DNA of 64,000 nucleotides. Source: an uncultured Paludibacter sp. Its GTDB lineage: Bacteria > Bacteroidota > Bacteroidia > Bacteroidales > Paludibacteraceae. The stretch covers positions 62,001 to 126,000 of the forward strand of contig CALCBD010000033.1 in assembly GCA_937897985.1 (NCBI GenBank), read 5' to 3'. The notes beneath the pieces are model-generated. The model worked only from the letters and a program-made list of their open reading frames with translations, was not told where the DNA came from and ran no database searches. Below, one piece after another: positions 17,275 through 26,391 of the stretch; position 1 is the first letter of the stretch; every line of letters starts with the position of its first letter. The translations under genes were made by a program, and so were the position numbers.

Positions 17275-18753
17275 ATGTTCAGAATAAAAAAAATTGACCT
17301 CTACATATTCAGGCGCTTTTTTACTTTATTTTTAATGACTTTTCTCATTTGCATCTTCATCCTGCTGATGCAATTTTTGTGGAAACATTTCGAAGAGTTG
17401 GTTGGAAAAGGGATAGGAATCGATGTACTGGGTGAGTTCTTCACTTATTCAATATTTACACTTGTTCCGCTGGCTTTACCATTAGCCATATTACTCGCCT
17501 CACTGATGACTTTTGGTAATATGGGAGAAAACTTCGAACTAACAGCAATGAAATCGGCCGGTATTTCGCTTTTCCGTATCATTCGTCCACTCATTATTTT
17601 TATCAGTTTTGTAAGTATCGGAGCCCTTTATTTCTCCAACAACATCCTACCAAAAGCACAGACAAAACTCTGGACATTAGTGATTTCACTCAAACAAAAG
17701 TCACCCGAGCTCGACATCCCATCAGGCGAATTTTATACCGGAATCAACGGTGTAAACCTGTATGTGCGAAGCAAGGAAGCCGGTCTGCTGAAAGACTTAA
17801 TGATTTATGATTTCTCGGGTGGTTTTAACAACGCAACGGTTATGGTAGCCGATTCGGGCAGAGTTCAGTTTACTGAGGACAAGAAATATCTGTTGCTTAC
17901 ACTTTATGATGGTGAAAGTTTCGAGAATTTAAAAAATCAAAGGCTCAATAATTCCACTCAGAGCATACCATACCGTCGCGAAACATTTGGTTATAAGGAA
18001 ATTTTACTCGATTTTGATTCAAACTTTAATCGTTTCGACGAATCGATACTCGAAGATCAGCATGTAAGTAAAAATATCACACAACTTATACAGTCCATCG
18101 ATTCGGTAAGCAAAATTGTTGTGAGCCGGAAAAAGGAACAACAAACCGAATTGATTGGTCATCATTATCTTGGACGTGAGAACAACCCCTCTGTAAATCT
18201 GAAAATTAACAATAAAATCAATCTGAAAAAATACAATCCCGATTCACTCATAGCCCGTACCGACTATGCCGACATGCAAATTGTGGCAGCCACTGCAATT
18301 CAGAAAGCAAATGAAATGAAAAACCAGATTGACTACAACAATATTGTACTCGGAGATCCTCAAAAATATGTAAGCCGCCATGAAATAGAGTTACATCGCA
18401 AATTCACGCTCTCATTTGCCTGCCTGATTTTCTTTTTTATCGGAGCACCACTCGGAGCAATTATACGCAAGGGAGGATTGGGTGCACCTGTGGTGATTTC
18501 AGTACTGATGTTTATTTTTTATTATATCATCGACAATACCGGATACAAGATGGCCCGCGAAGGATTATGGACTGCATTCGAAGGAATGTGGCTGAGTTCG
18601 GCAGTGCTTTTACCGCTCGGAATCTTCCTGACTTACAAATCGGCGGTCGATGCCACTTTATTTAGTCCGGAACAATATCTGAAATTCTGGGAAGATGCTA
18701 AACAAAAATACAAACTATTCGTTACAAGGAAACAATTAAACAGGAAAAAGTAA
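17275..18753 (+). CDS. LptF/LptG family lipopolysaccharide export permease
   Basis: From the ATG at 17275, which follows AAAAGGAAATAC, the protein has 492 residues. It has the YjgP/YjgQ layout: three membrane helices at about 12-110 (beginning KIDLYIFRRFFTLFLMTF), a periplasmic jellyroll-like domain in the middle, and three helices at the C-terminus (about 380-470, with LGAIIRKGGLGAPVVISV). The family forms the membrane part of the LptB2FG transporter that extracts lipopolysaccharide from the inner membrane. The length is greater than the roughly 360 residues of proteobacterial members because of a charged insert at about 250-360, a common situation in Bacteroidota. Which of LptF or LptG it represents cannot be decided here. 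The ribBA gene starts 11 nt downstream. Confidence 0.88.
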   Translation: MFRIKKIDLYIFRRFFTLFLMTFLICIFILLMQFLWKHFEELVGKGIGIDVLGEFFTYSIFTLVPLALPLAILLASLMTFGNMGENFELTAMKSAGISLFRIIRPLIIFISFVSIGALYFSNNILPKAQTKLWTLVISLKQKSPELDIPSGEFYTGINGVNLYVRSKEAGLLKDLMIYDFSGGFNNATVMVADSGRVQFTEDKKYLLLTLYDGESFENLKNQRLNNSTQSIPYRRETFGYKEILLDFDSNFNRFDESILEDQHVSKNITQLIQSIDSVSKIVVSRKKEQQTELIGHHYLGRENNPSVNLKINNKINLKKYNPDSLIARTDYADMQIVAATAIQKANEMKNQIDYNNIVLGDPQKYVSRHEIELHRKFTLSFACLIFFFIGAPLGAIIRKGGLGAPVVISVLMFIFYYIIDNTGYKMAREGLWTAFEGMWLSSAVLLPLGIFLTYKSAVDATLFSPEQYLKFWEDAKQKYKLFVTRKQLNRKK

Positions 18754-18764
18754 AAAACAAAAAT

Positions 18765-19979
18765 ATGGAAGAAACAATACTTAATAGCATCGAAGAAGCT
18801 ATTGAAGATATCAAAGCAGGAAAATTTGTAATTGTAGTCGATGACAAAGACCGTGAAAATGAGGGCGATTTCATTTGTGCCGCAGAGAAAATAACTCCCG
18901 AAATGGTCAATTTTATGATTACCCACGGACGCGGTGTGGTTTGTGCTCCGCTTACCGAGGAACGTTGTGATCAGTTAGATCTCGGAATGCAGGTTTCGAA
19001 CAACACATCGATACATTCCACGCCTTTCACCATAAGTGTTGATAAGCTCGAAGGTTGTTCAACCGGTGTTTCGGCAGCCGACAGAGCAGCTACTTTTCAG
19101 GCACTTGCCGATCCTCAGTCGACTCCTGAAACTTTCGGCCGGCCCGGTCATATTTTTCCATTGAGAGCAAAAAACCGCGGTGTCATTCGCAGAGCCGGTC
19201 ACACCGAAGCTGCTGTGGATCTGGCCCGATTAGCCGGTTTGCAACCTGCAGGTGCGTTGATTGAAATAATGAACGAAGATGGAACAATGGCCCGTCTGCC
19301 CGAACTGATGAAACTCGCTGAAAAATTTGATCTCAAGATAATTTCCATTGAAGATTTAATTGCTTACAGGCTCAAAACCGAATCGCTCGTCGAAAAAGGT
19401 GAGAAAGTAAATATGCCCACTGCTTATGGCCACTTTAAATTAATTCCTTTCCGTCAGATTTCAAACGGACTCGAACATGTGGCACTGATTAAAGGTGAAT
19501 GGAAAAAAGATGAACCGGTATTGGTCCGTGTTCACTCTTCGTGTACTACCGGCGATATCTTCGGATCTATGCGTTGCGAATGCGGCGAACAACTGCATAA
19601 GGCCATGGAAATGATTGAGAAGGAAGGTAAAGGAGTAATCGTTTATATGAATCAGGAAGGACGCGGAATTGGACTGATGAACAAAATAAAAGCCTATAAG
19701 CTTCAGGAACAGGGACTTGACACCGTTGATGCAAACATACATCTCGGCTTTAATGCAGATGAACGTGATTATGGAGTTGGTGCTCAGATTCTGCGCGAAG
19801 TTGGTGTTACAAAAATTCGTTTGATGTCCAATAATCCTGTAAAAAGGATTGGCCTTGAAGCTTACGGACTATCGATTACTGAAAACGTTCCGATTGAAGT
19901 AAAACCCAATCCGTACAACGAGTTTTATATGCAAACCAAGAAACTGCGTATGGGACATGATTTAAAATATTCCAAATAA
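18765..19979 (+). CDS. ribBA: Bifunctional 3,4-dihydroxy-2-butanone-4-phosphate synthase / GTP cyclohydrolase II
   Basis: A 404-residue fusion enzyme that supplies both precursors of riboflavin. The N-terminal half (about 1-202) is the RibB domain, with the acidic metal-binding DRENEGD at 29-35 and RAGHTEAAVDLARLAGL at 143-159. The C-terminal half (about 208-400) is the RibA domain, with zinc ligands C260, C271 and C273 in SSCTTGDIFGSMRCECG and the NQEGRGIGL loop. All key residues are present. It follows the LptF/G gene by 11 nt and so is probably in that transcript. No FMN riboswitch is visible just upstream. Confidence 0.97.
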   Translation: MEETILNSIEEAIEDIKAGKFVIVVDDKDRENEGDFICAAEKITPEMVNFMITHGRGVVCAPLTEERCDQLDLGMQVSNNTSIHSTPFTISVDKLEGCSTGVSAADRAATFQALADPQSTPETFGRPGHIFPLRAKNRGVIRRAGHTEAAVDLARLAGLQPAGALIEIMNEDGTMARLPELMKLAEKFDLKIISIEDLIAYRLKTESLVEKGEKVNMPTAYGHFKLIPFRQISNGLEHVALIKGEWKKDEPVLVRVHSSCTTGDIFGSMRCECGEQLHKAMEMIEKEGKGVIVYMNQEGRGIGLMNKIKAYKLQEQGLDTVDANIHLGFNADERDYGVGAQILREVGVTKIRLMSNNPVKRIGLEAYGLSITENVPIEVKPNPYNEFYMQTKKLRMGHDLKYSK

Positions 19980-19990
19980 TAATACCTCAG

Positions 19991-20048
19991 AAAATCCGCT
20001 GAAACCGGTCAAGATTTAACGACTGCACGTTCAACGGATTTTTTAATT
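19991..20048 (+). terminator. Probable terminator after ribBA
   Basis: AAAATCCGCTGAA (19991-20003) pairs with TTCAACGGATTTT (20030-20042) with one mismatch, followed by further T residues. The loop is 26 nt. Confidence 0.55.
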
Positions 20049-20065
20049 TTTTACAAACAAAAAAA

Positions 20066-20824
20066 ATGAAAAATGCTTTTGTAACCGGAGTAACTTCGGG
20101 TTTCGGGTATTCATTCGCTTTGCGTCTGGCCAAACTTGGTTATAATTTAATCATCACCGGTCGCAGAGCCGAACGCCTTGACGAATTATCAAAAAAAATC
20201 AGGAATGAATTTGGTGTAAGTGTATTGCCTCTGTGTTTCGACGTTAGGGATAACGACCAATGCATAAAAGCAGTTGCTTCCATCCCTGACAAATTCAAAA
20301 CAATTGATTTACTTGTAAATAACGCAGGTCTCGCTGCTGGTGCAGCTCCGTTTGATGAATGTGATATCGACGACTTCGAAAGAATGATTGATACAAATGT
20401 AAAAGGCTTGCTTTATATTACCAAACTTATTATTCCACGAATGATAGAACAAAATTCAGGTCAGATTGTCAATATTTCATCCATCGCCGGAATTGAAGTC
20501 TACCCGAACGGAGCTGTATATTGCGCCTCGAAACATGCCGTAACCGCAATCACCAAAGGATTAAGAATAGATTTACTAAAATATGGTATCAAAGTAAGTT
20601 CCATTTCGCCCGGATTAGTCGAAACTGAGTTTTCAGTGGTCCGTTATCATGGCGATACCGAAAAGGCAAAGGCAGTTTATTCAGGATTAATTCCGCTGAA
20701 TGCAGAAGACATTGCCGATGCTCTCGAATTTATTGTCACCCGTCCGGATCATGTCAACATCATCGACATTCAGATAAATCCGAAACAACAGGCTACTTCT
20801 ACGATATCTTTCAGAAAAAATTAA
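20066..20824 (+). CDS. Short-chain dehydrogenase/reductase, YdfG-like
   Basis: A 252-residue classical SDR. The nucleotide-binding TGVTSGFG is at residues 7-14, NNAG at 85-88, the catalytic serine in NISSIAG (S138/S139) and the Y152-x3-K156 pair in VYCASKHAV. TGRRAERL at 31-38 after the second strand, with two arginines, favours NADP. The overall pattern is closest to YdfG-type enzymes that oxidise serine or allo-threonine, or reduce 3-hydroxy acid semialdehydes. The substrate cannot be fixed from sequence alone. It appears to be transcribed alone between ribBA and the DUF349 gene. Confidence 0.9.
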   Translation: MKNAFVTGVTSGFGYSFALRLAKLGYNLIITGRRAERLDELSKKIRNEFGVSVLPLCFDVRDNDQCIKAVASIPDKFKTIDLLVNNAGLAAGAAPFDECDIDDFERMIDTNVKGLLYITKLIIPRMIEQNSGQIVNISSIAGIEVYPNGAVYCASKHAVTAITKGLRIDLLKYGIKVSSISPGLVETEFSVVRYHGDTEKAKAVYSGLIPLNAEDIADALEFIVTRPDHVNIIDIQINPKQQATSTISFRKN

Positions 20825-21030
20825 TTCGCTATAACTTTGAATTTCTGATTATTATACATTATCAACCGGAAATATTCAACCATTTTGACTGATAATGCAT
20901 ATTCGTCATGAATAAAAATAAATAAATCGGGTTGAACCGGAAAAAGAAACACGAAACACGTATCTGACAACCAATTAAGCGCAAATGTCAGTTTTTTGCT
21001 AACAAATTCAAATATTTAAAAAAAAATTCT

Positions 21031-21038
21031 TATTTTTG
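21031..21038 (+). promoter_or_regulatory. -7 box TATTTTTG before the DUF349 gene
   Basis: An exact TAnnTTTG match 82 nt before the ATG at 21121. It would place the start of transcription just ahead of the leader hairpin. Confidence 0.45.
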
Positions 21039-21069
21039 TCTTGATAAAATATAACTTGTCAATTGAATG

Positions 21070-21098
21070 TTAAAATGCCGGCATCAACGGCATTTTAA
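21070..21098 (+). promoter_or_regulatory. Leader hairpin of the DUF349 gene
   Basis: TTAAAATGCCG and CGGCATTTTAA form a perfect 11-bp stem with a 7-nt loop, ending 22 nt before the ATG. No T run follows, so it is not a simple terminator. It may stabilise the mRNA or control translation. Confidence 0.55.
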
Positions 21099-21120
21099 AT
21101 TACCAAAAAAAACACTGAAA

Positions 21121-23052
21121 ATGAACCCACTTGAATTAAACAAGGACTCCGAGATTGCTCCGGTTGAATCAATTGAAAATGAAATTTCTGCTTCAAACGA
21201 AACTGTCGAAACCAACAGCGATGAAAACATTGTAACCAATGAAATTGCAGAAAGCACAACAAATCAGGTTGAAGTTGCAACCGATGAAAATGCTGCCGCT
21301 TTGGAAAACAAAAGTGAAGAAAAGAAACAGAACCCGAAAATGCCTGATTACAACCTGTTCAGTAAAGAAGAGCTCATCGAAGCTCTGAAATCGCTGATAG
21401 AGAAGGAAATATCCGAAATTAAGGACGAAGTGGAAATTATAAAACAGAACTTCTACAAACGATTAAAAGCTGAAAATGAGGAGCTAAAACGTCAGTTGAT
21501 CGAAGCAGGTGGTGATGAAAACGAATTTAAAGCCGAAAAAGATCCGCTCGAAGAAGTTATGAAATCATTGCTGAACGATTTCAGGGTGAAAAAAGCAGCT
21601 TTAACAGCACAACTCGAGAAAGACAAAGAAAATAATTTACTCCTGAAACAACACATTCTGGAACAAATGAAAAAACTTGTCGACAGCAATGAAGATGTTT
21701 CGAGCCATGTGGGTGAATTCAAATCCCTGCAATCAAAATGGAAGACAATAGGTCAGGTGCCTGCTCAACATGCCACTGAACTATGGAAACAATACAATCT
21801 GAATCAGGAATCATTTTGGGATTTACTGAAAATTAACAACGAATTGCGCGAGTACGACTTTAAGAAAAACCTCGAAGCAAAAACTCATATCTGTGAAGCA
21901 GCCGAAAAACTGGCTGATGAAGAGGATGTGGTAAGCGCATTTCAACAACTGCAAATATTACACGAAGAATGGCATGAAATCGGCCCGGTTAGCCGTGAAA
22001 TACGCGAAGAAATATGGAACAGATTCAAGGAAGCATCGAGTGTAATTAACAAAAAACATCAGTTTTACTATGATGCTATTCGTAAGCTCGAGGATGATAA
22101 CGCTGAACTCAAAACCGCATTGATCGGGAAAATTGAAGCCTACGATTATAGTACAATTAACAACTACAAAGGCTGGGAAGAAGCTACCAAAACTTTCCTT
22201 TCGTGGCAGGAAGAATGGAGAACAATCGGATTTGCACCACGTAAGGTGAATCAAATTCTTTTCGACAGATACCGCAAAAGCTGCGATGCTTTTTTCCTTG
22301 CAAAAGCCAATTTCTATAAAGCTTCCAAAGCTGTTCTGGCGGAAAATCTCGAAAAAAAGAAAACTCTTTGTGAACAGGCAGAGGCTTTAAAAGAAAGTAC
22401 AGACTGGAAAGATACAACCGATAAACTCATTCAGTTACAGAAAGAATGGAAAACTGTGGGACCGGTAGCAAAAAAAGCATCAGATGAACTCTGGAGCAGA
22501 TTTATTGCCGCCTGCGATTATTTCTTCGAACAAAAATCGAAAAGTAACTCGAAAGCCAAAAGTGCTGAATCACAAAATCTTGCCAAAAAGAAGGAATTAA
22601 TTGATCAAATCAATCAACTTGAAAATAAAGGCAATTCGGCCGAAACGCTCGCCCGCCTCCGCGAACTGATTGCCGAATGGAATGCAGTCGGGCACGTACC
22701 TTTCAGGGATAAAGACAAAATTTATAAAGATTACCGTACTGCGATTGACAAACAGTTTGATGTTTTGAGTGTCGACGCTTCACAACGCAGACTCGACTCT
22801 TTCAAAAACAACCTGAAGGACATGTCGGCAAAAGGTGAAAATAAACTTCTGCGTGAACGCGAAAAATTAGTAAGGGCTTACGAACATCTCAAATCGGAAA
22901 TTGCAACTTACGAAAACAACATTGGTTTCCTCAGTTCTTCATCGAAAAAAGGCGGTGGACTGATTAAAGAAATGGAACGTAAAATCGAATCGCTCAAAGA
23001 GGAGAGCAAACTTATTGAACAAAAAATAAATCTGATCGACCAAAACGTGTAA
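21121..23052 (+). CDS. DUF349 repeat protein
   Basis: From the ATG at 21121 the protein has 643 residues. The first roughly 85 residues are acidic and disordered. A coiled-coil region follows, then at least five tandem DUF349 repeats (about 170-560), recognisable by the recurring L(Q/H)xxW(K/R)xxGxV pattern, for example SLQSKWKTIGQVP, ILHEEWHEIGPVS, SWQEEWRTIGFAP, QLQKEWKTVGPVA and ELIAEWNAVGHVP. The C-terminal 80 residues are again coiled coil. DUF349 proteins are common in Bacteroidota and lack a settled function. An upstream in-frame start at 21067 is less likely because the 21070-21098 hairpin would be inside the coding region. Confidence 0.88.
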   Translation: MNPLELNKDSEIAPVESIENEISASNETVETNSDENIVTNEIAESTTNQVEVATDENAAALENKSEEKKQNPKMPDYNLFSKEELIEALKSLIEKEISEIKDEVEIIKQNFYKRLKAENEELKRQLIEAGGDENEFKAEKDPLEEVMKSLLNDFRVKKAALTAQLEKDKENNLLLKQHILEQMKKLVDSNEDVSSHVGEFKSLQSKWKTIGQVPAQHATELWKQYNLNQESFWDLLKINNELREYDFKKNLEAKTHICEAAEKLADEEDVVSAFQQLQILHEEWHEIGPVSREIREEIWNRFKEASSVINKKHQFYYDAIRKLEDDNAELKTALIGKIEAYDYSTINNYKGWEEATKTFLSWQEEWRTIGFAPRKVNQILFDRYRKSCDAFFLAKANFYKASKAVLAENLEKKKTLCEQAEALKESTDWKDTTDKLIQLQKEWKTVGPVAKKASDELWSRFIAACDYFFEQKSKSNSKAKSAESQNLAKKKELIDQINQLENKGNSAETLARLRELIAEWNAVGHVPFRDKDKIYKDYRTAIDKQFDVLSVDASQRRLDSFKNNLKDMSAKGENKLLREREKLVRAYEHLKSEIATYENNIGFLSSSSKKGGGLIKEMERKIESLKEESKLIEQKINLIDQNV

Positions 23053-23082
23053 AGCTAAGATTTACACTCACAAAATCACTAC

Positions 23083-23123
23083 GAAGACCATGCTGAAATA
23101 AATTAGCATGGTCTTCACTTTTT
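23083..23123. terminator. Bidirectional terminator between DUF349 and TraB genes
   Basis: GAAGACCATGCT (23083-23094) pairs perfectly with AGCATGGTCTTC (23105-23116), followed by ACTTTTT. It sits between two convergent genes. Confidence 0.85.
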
Positions 23124-23157
23124 ATCAGCTTTCAACCATACTATTCAGAAAATCTGT

Positions 23158-24024
23158 TCATTGCACAGCTTTTACTTTAAAGCCCTTACGTTTAAGTCCT
23201 TCGGGCAAGCCTGTTTCACCAGCCAAATGCTCCACTCCGACAACTATAAAACATGAATTCTGTTTCATCATTGAGCTTAATTTTTCTATCCATGCTTCGT
23301 TTTGCAAATTTAGTTTGGTTAAAGCTTCAGAATTTCCTGTTTTACTGTCCTCCGATCTTAAAAACAAAGCTAAGTCGTTTATTTTCTGTTTTTTATAAAG
23401 ATAGCTTAGTTGAGTTAATTCTTTGACGAGACTATCTTTATTCATTATTGCTTTTGTGAGCATATCACTCTGTTTTTGCAATTCCCGGCGGTCAGTTTCT
23501 GCATTCAGAAGTTCCCGGATCGATTCAAGGCCTGTAACTTTAATACCCTTCTGATTGGCAGCTATCTGAAAATATGCATCAGTCTGAACATCATCAATTA
23601 TTCCCGTTATATTTCTGAACAATTCGATTTTGTACATTTTTAAAACAAATTCCGGTTGCATTTTCGATAATTCTTTCAGACCGATTTTTAATTCCGACTT
23701 TAAGATACTGTCCACCACAGGTTGTTTGTCCGACGGGATGAAATCCCTCAGCGACTTGTCTCCCTGAATAAATGCAGTTTTCCTTAACAACGAATTCGCA
23801 TCAACATTATTTGCAACCACCTCACTTACAACGACTTCACACTCGCTGAATGACTTTTTCAAACTTTGCAGGCTGTCGACAGAAGCCATTGGCATTAAGT
23901 ATTGTGAACCAAAGAGATAGGAATTTTTCCTTATTCCGTTTCCTGAAATTTTCCATAACAGCTGAGCCTGTAAAAACGGCACACTCACCAACAAAATCAA
24001 AACTGCCAAAAATATACGTTTCAT
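23158..24024 (-). CDS. TraB/GumN family protein
   Basis: A 288-residue exported protein with a signal peptide (about 1-20, ending LQAQ). The TraB/GumN (TIKI-like) layout is visible: LLWKISGNGIRKNSYLFGSQYLMP at the start contains the first GxxxxxSYLFGSxH-like motif, although the usual final His is replaced by Gln-Tyr here, and the closing motif SCFIVVGVEHLAGETGLPEGLKRKGFKV is intact. TIKI-type members are metalloproteases whose first-motif His helps bind metal, so the GSQY variant could reduce activity. The bacterial role is not established. It is alone on the minus strand, convergent with DUF349 and divergent from oxyR. Confidence 0.82.
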   Translation of the reverse strand: MKRIFLAVLILLVSVPFLQAQLLWKISGNGIRKNSYLFGSQYLMPMASVDSLQSLKKSFSECEVVVSEVVANNVDANSLLRKTAFIQGDKSLRDFIPSDKQPVVDSILKSELKIGLKELSKMQPEFVLKMYKIELFRNITGIIDDVQTDAYFQIAANQKGIKVTGLESIRELLNAETDRRELQKQSDMLTKAIMNKDSLVKELTQLSYLYKKQKINDLALFLRSEDSKTGNSEALTKLNLQNEAWIEKLSSMMKQNSCFIVVGVEHLAGETGLPEGLKRKGFKVKAVQ

Positions 24025-24047
24025 ATTCCGAATGTTAAATCTAAAGA

Positions 24048-24055
24048 CAAAGGTA
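24048..24055 (-). promoter_or_regulatory. -7 box TACCTTTG of the TraB-family gene
   Basis: Exact TAnnTTTG on the minus strand 24 nt before the ATG. The -33 element is not clear. Confidence 0.45.
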
Positions 24056-24202
24056 CATCATTTTCGGCACTAAAATATTATTGATACAATGATTCACAAT
24101 CTTTTATATAACTTTATAAATGAACAAGTCCGAAAACCAAAAAATCATTTTTTTATTTTAAACATTTTAAAAATAATCATGACAACATTATCCGAATATT
24201 TT

Positions 24203-24210
24203 TATCTTTG
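24203..24210 (+). promoter_or_regulatory. -7 box TATCTTTG of oxyR
   Basis: Exact TAnnTTTG 37 nt before the oxyR ATG; no clear -33 element. Confidence 0.45.
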
Positions 24211-24246
24211 CATAGACATAAATAACAACCATCAAACTTTAAAGAA

Positions 24247-25170
24247 ATGACCCTCCAACAATTAGAGTATATTGTATCGTTAGACAAAACAAGGCATTTT
24301 GTAAAAGCAGCCGAAATGTGTGGTGTAACGCAACCCACATTAAGTGCTATGATTCAGAAACTTGAGGATGAACTGGATTGTCGCATTTTTGACCGCTCAA
24401 TGCACCCGATTGTACCAACAGCTGTAGGAGCTCAGATTTTGCAACAGGCTCAGGTAATTTTATATCACGTCAATCAGCTGAAAGAAAATGTACTCACTCA
24501 GAAAGGCAGTACCTCCGGTTCACTCTCACTGGCAATTATTCCAACAGTGGCACCCTATTTATTGCCCGATTTAATATCAACATTCAGAAGAGATTATGCC
24601 AATATCCGGCTGAAAGTATCGGAAATGCGTACCGACACAATTATCGAAAAGTTACATAACGCTGAAATAGATATGGCCATACTTTCCACACCACTGAATG
24701 ATCCGAGAATCCTTGAAGTACCACTTTATTATGAGAAATTTGTTGCTTATATTTCGCCGGGTTCATCTATTTACCATCTGAGTGAAATCTCGACCAACGA
24801 TATGCCATTGGAGCAACTCTGGGTGCTTGAGGAAGGTCATTGCCTTCGTAATCAGGTTTTTAATTTCTGTGAAAATAAAATTCATTCAGCAGTTTACGAA
24901 GCCGGGAGTATAGATACTTTAGTTAAAATTGTGGACATGAATGGCGGCTATACGGTTATTCCTGAACTTCATATTGATTTGCTTAACGATACTCAAAAGC
25001 TAAACCTCAGAAAAATTGTACGTCCGGAAGCTATCCGCGAAATTTCACTTATCGTTCGCGACGATTATGTGCGTGAGGGTCTGATGAATGTCATTGCCAA
25101 CACAATTAAACAAATTATACCCCAACACATGCTGGATGCCCGGCTTAAAAAGTTTGCAATTAAACTTTAA
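24247..25170 (+). CDS. oxyR: LysR-family peroxide sensor OxyR
   Basis: A 307-residue LysR-type regulator. The N-terminal winged helix spans about residues 1-60 (MTLQQLEYIVSLDKTRHFVKAAEMCGVTQPTLSAMIQKLE). The C-terminal sensor domain contains EEGHCLRNQVFNFCENK, placing the two cysteines at residues 199 and 208, the same numbers as the peroxidatic pair in Escherichia coli OxyR. It should form a disulfide on contact with hydrogen peroxide and activate defence genes such as dps, ahpCF or kat, none of which lie in this window. The gene stands alone, with a -7 box just upstream. Confidence 0.93.
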   Translation: MTLQQLEYIVSLDKTRHFVKAAEMCGVTQPTLSAMIQKLEDELDCRIFDRSMHPIVPTAVGAQILQQAQVILYHVNQLKENVLTQKGSTSGSLSLAIIPTVAPYLLPDLISTFRRDYANIRLKVSEMRTDTIIEKLHNAEIDMAILSTPLNDPRILEVPLYYEKFVAYISPGSSIYHLSEISTNDMPLEQLWVLEEGHCLRNQVFNFCENKIHSAVYEAGSIDTLVKIVDMNGGYTVIPELHIDLLNDTQKLNLRKIVRPEAIREISLIVRDDYVREGLMNVIANTIKQIIPQHMLDARLKKFAIKL

Positions 25171-25284
25171 CAAATATCTGAATACAATACAAGGTTTTTT
25201 GAAGTAAATACATGCTTTAATTTTTAAATCGTCTGACAACAAATAATAGTTGATTAAAATATATATTTAAAAGCCTGTTATACA

Positions 25285-26322
25285 ATGCATTCAAATTTTA
25301 AAAAGCTGATTTTCAGAAAATTTCTGTTCCCTATACTTGCCATATTGCTGATTCTGATTATCGGTTACTGGGGTTATGTCGGCTTCGAAGGTTATTCGCC
25401 TGTGAACGCCATTTACATGATAATCACCACTTTTTCGATGGTGGGTTACGGCGAAATTCAACCTTTGACTGAAACAGGACGCATTTTCACTATGTTTTTA
25501 ATCATTGGTGGCTTTTCGGTAGGTCTTTATTCCATAAGTCAGATTACAACTTTTTTTATCGATGGAGAATTGTCTAAACTATTAAAAATAAGACGAATGA
25601 ACAAAACATTGAACAGCCTGAACGACCACTACATAGTATGCGGTTATGGAAAAACAGGTAAAAAAATAGTAGAAGAGCTGCTTCGAAAAAATCAGAAAGT
25701 AGTATTGATCGAAGGAAATCCCGAACGAAATGAAAAGCTCAAAGGACTTTATGATGAACATTTGATACACATTGCCGGTGATGCCACAAGCGATGAAATT
25801 TTATTGCAGGCTGGTATCGAAAGGGCAAAACACCTGATTTCAGTACTCACTACCGATGCCGAAAACCTATTTGTCACACTCAGTGCCAAGGATTTTAATA
25901 AGAACATCAAAGTAATTACAAGGGTTGAGGAATCAAATTCAACTGCTAAATTCAGAAAAGCAGGTGCCGATCACATTATTTCACCAATCGAAATCGCTTC
26001 GGAGCGTATCGTTTCCATTGTAACTTCGGGTAGCGACTTTTATGATTTTGCAAAATTTGCCGGAAATAACGGTGAATTTGATGATTACAGGTTCGGCGTT
26101 GTTCAGATCAATGCAGGAAGCGACCTGACAGGAAAATCATACCGCGAAGCTAACATTCCCCAGCGTACACATTTGGTTGTCATTGGCTTTTACTCTTTGT
26201 CCAACGAATTGCAGGTCAATCCAAAAGCCGACAATCTGATACAGTTGGGCGATCGTCTGTTGGTTTTCGGCAAGGAAAATGAAATAAATGCTTTAAAAAC
26301 TTTAGCATCTTCTCATAAATAA
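25285..26322 (+). CDS. Potassium channel with RCK (TrkA-N/TrkA-C) domains
   Basis: A 345-residue two-helix potassium channel. The first helix is at about 14-33, followed by the pore helix and the selectivity filter SMVGYGE at residues 51-57, then the second helix at about 66-92. The cytoplasmic RCK domain begins with the Rossmann motif YIVCGYGKTGKKIVEEL (GYGKTG at 120-125) and ends in a TrkA-C domain (about 255-340). It is of the MthK/Kch type: a ligand-gated channel, probably sensing Ca2+ or a nucleotide. The filter follows the TVGYGD pattern with Met before VGYG and Glu after it, which should still pass K+. Confidence 0.9.
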   Translation: MHSNFKKLIFRKFLFPILAILLILIIGYWGYVGFEGYSPVNAIYMIITTFSMVGYGEIQPLTETGRIFTMFLIIGGFSVGLYSISQITTFFIDGELSKLLKIRRMNKTLNSLNDHYIVCGYGKTGKKIVEELLRKNQKVVLIEGNPERNEKLKGLYDEHLIHIAGDATSDEILLQAGIERAKHLISVLTTDAENLFVTLSAKDFNKNIKVITRVEESNSTAKFRKAGADHIISPIEIASERIVSIVTSGSDFYDFAKFAGNNGEFDDYRFGVVQINAGSDLTGKSYREANIPQRTHLVVIGFYSLSNELQVNPKADNLIQLGDRLLVFGKENEINALKTLASSHK

Positions 26323-26363
26323 GAATTTTTATAAGGCTGCCCGAAATCAAAGCAAATTTTGAT

Positions 26364-26371
26364 TACCTTTG
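26364..26371 (+). promoter_or_regulatory. -7 box TACCTTTG of mfd
   Basis: Exact TAnnTTTG match just 20 nt upstream of the TTG codon at 26392. Its position makes a start at 26359 impossible if this promoter is used, because that codon would not be transcribed. Confidence 0.5.
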
Positions 26372-26391
26372 CATTTCCAAAAAACAGAAAT

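Noticed and set aside
25171..25284. Possible riboswitch or RNA before the K+ channel gene
   Set aside because: Only 114 bp of AT-rich sequence with no stable hairpin.
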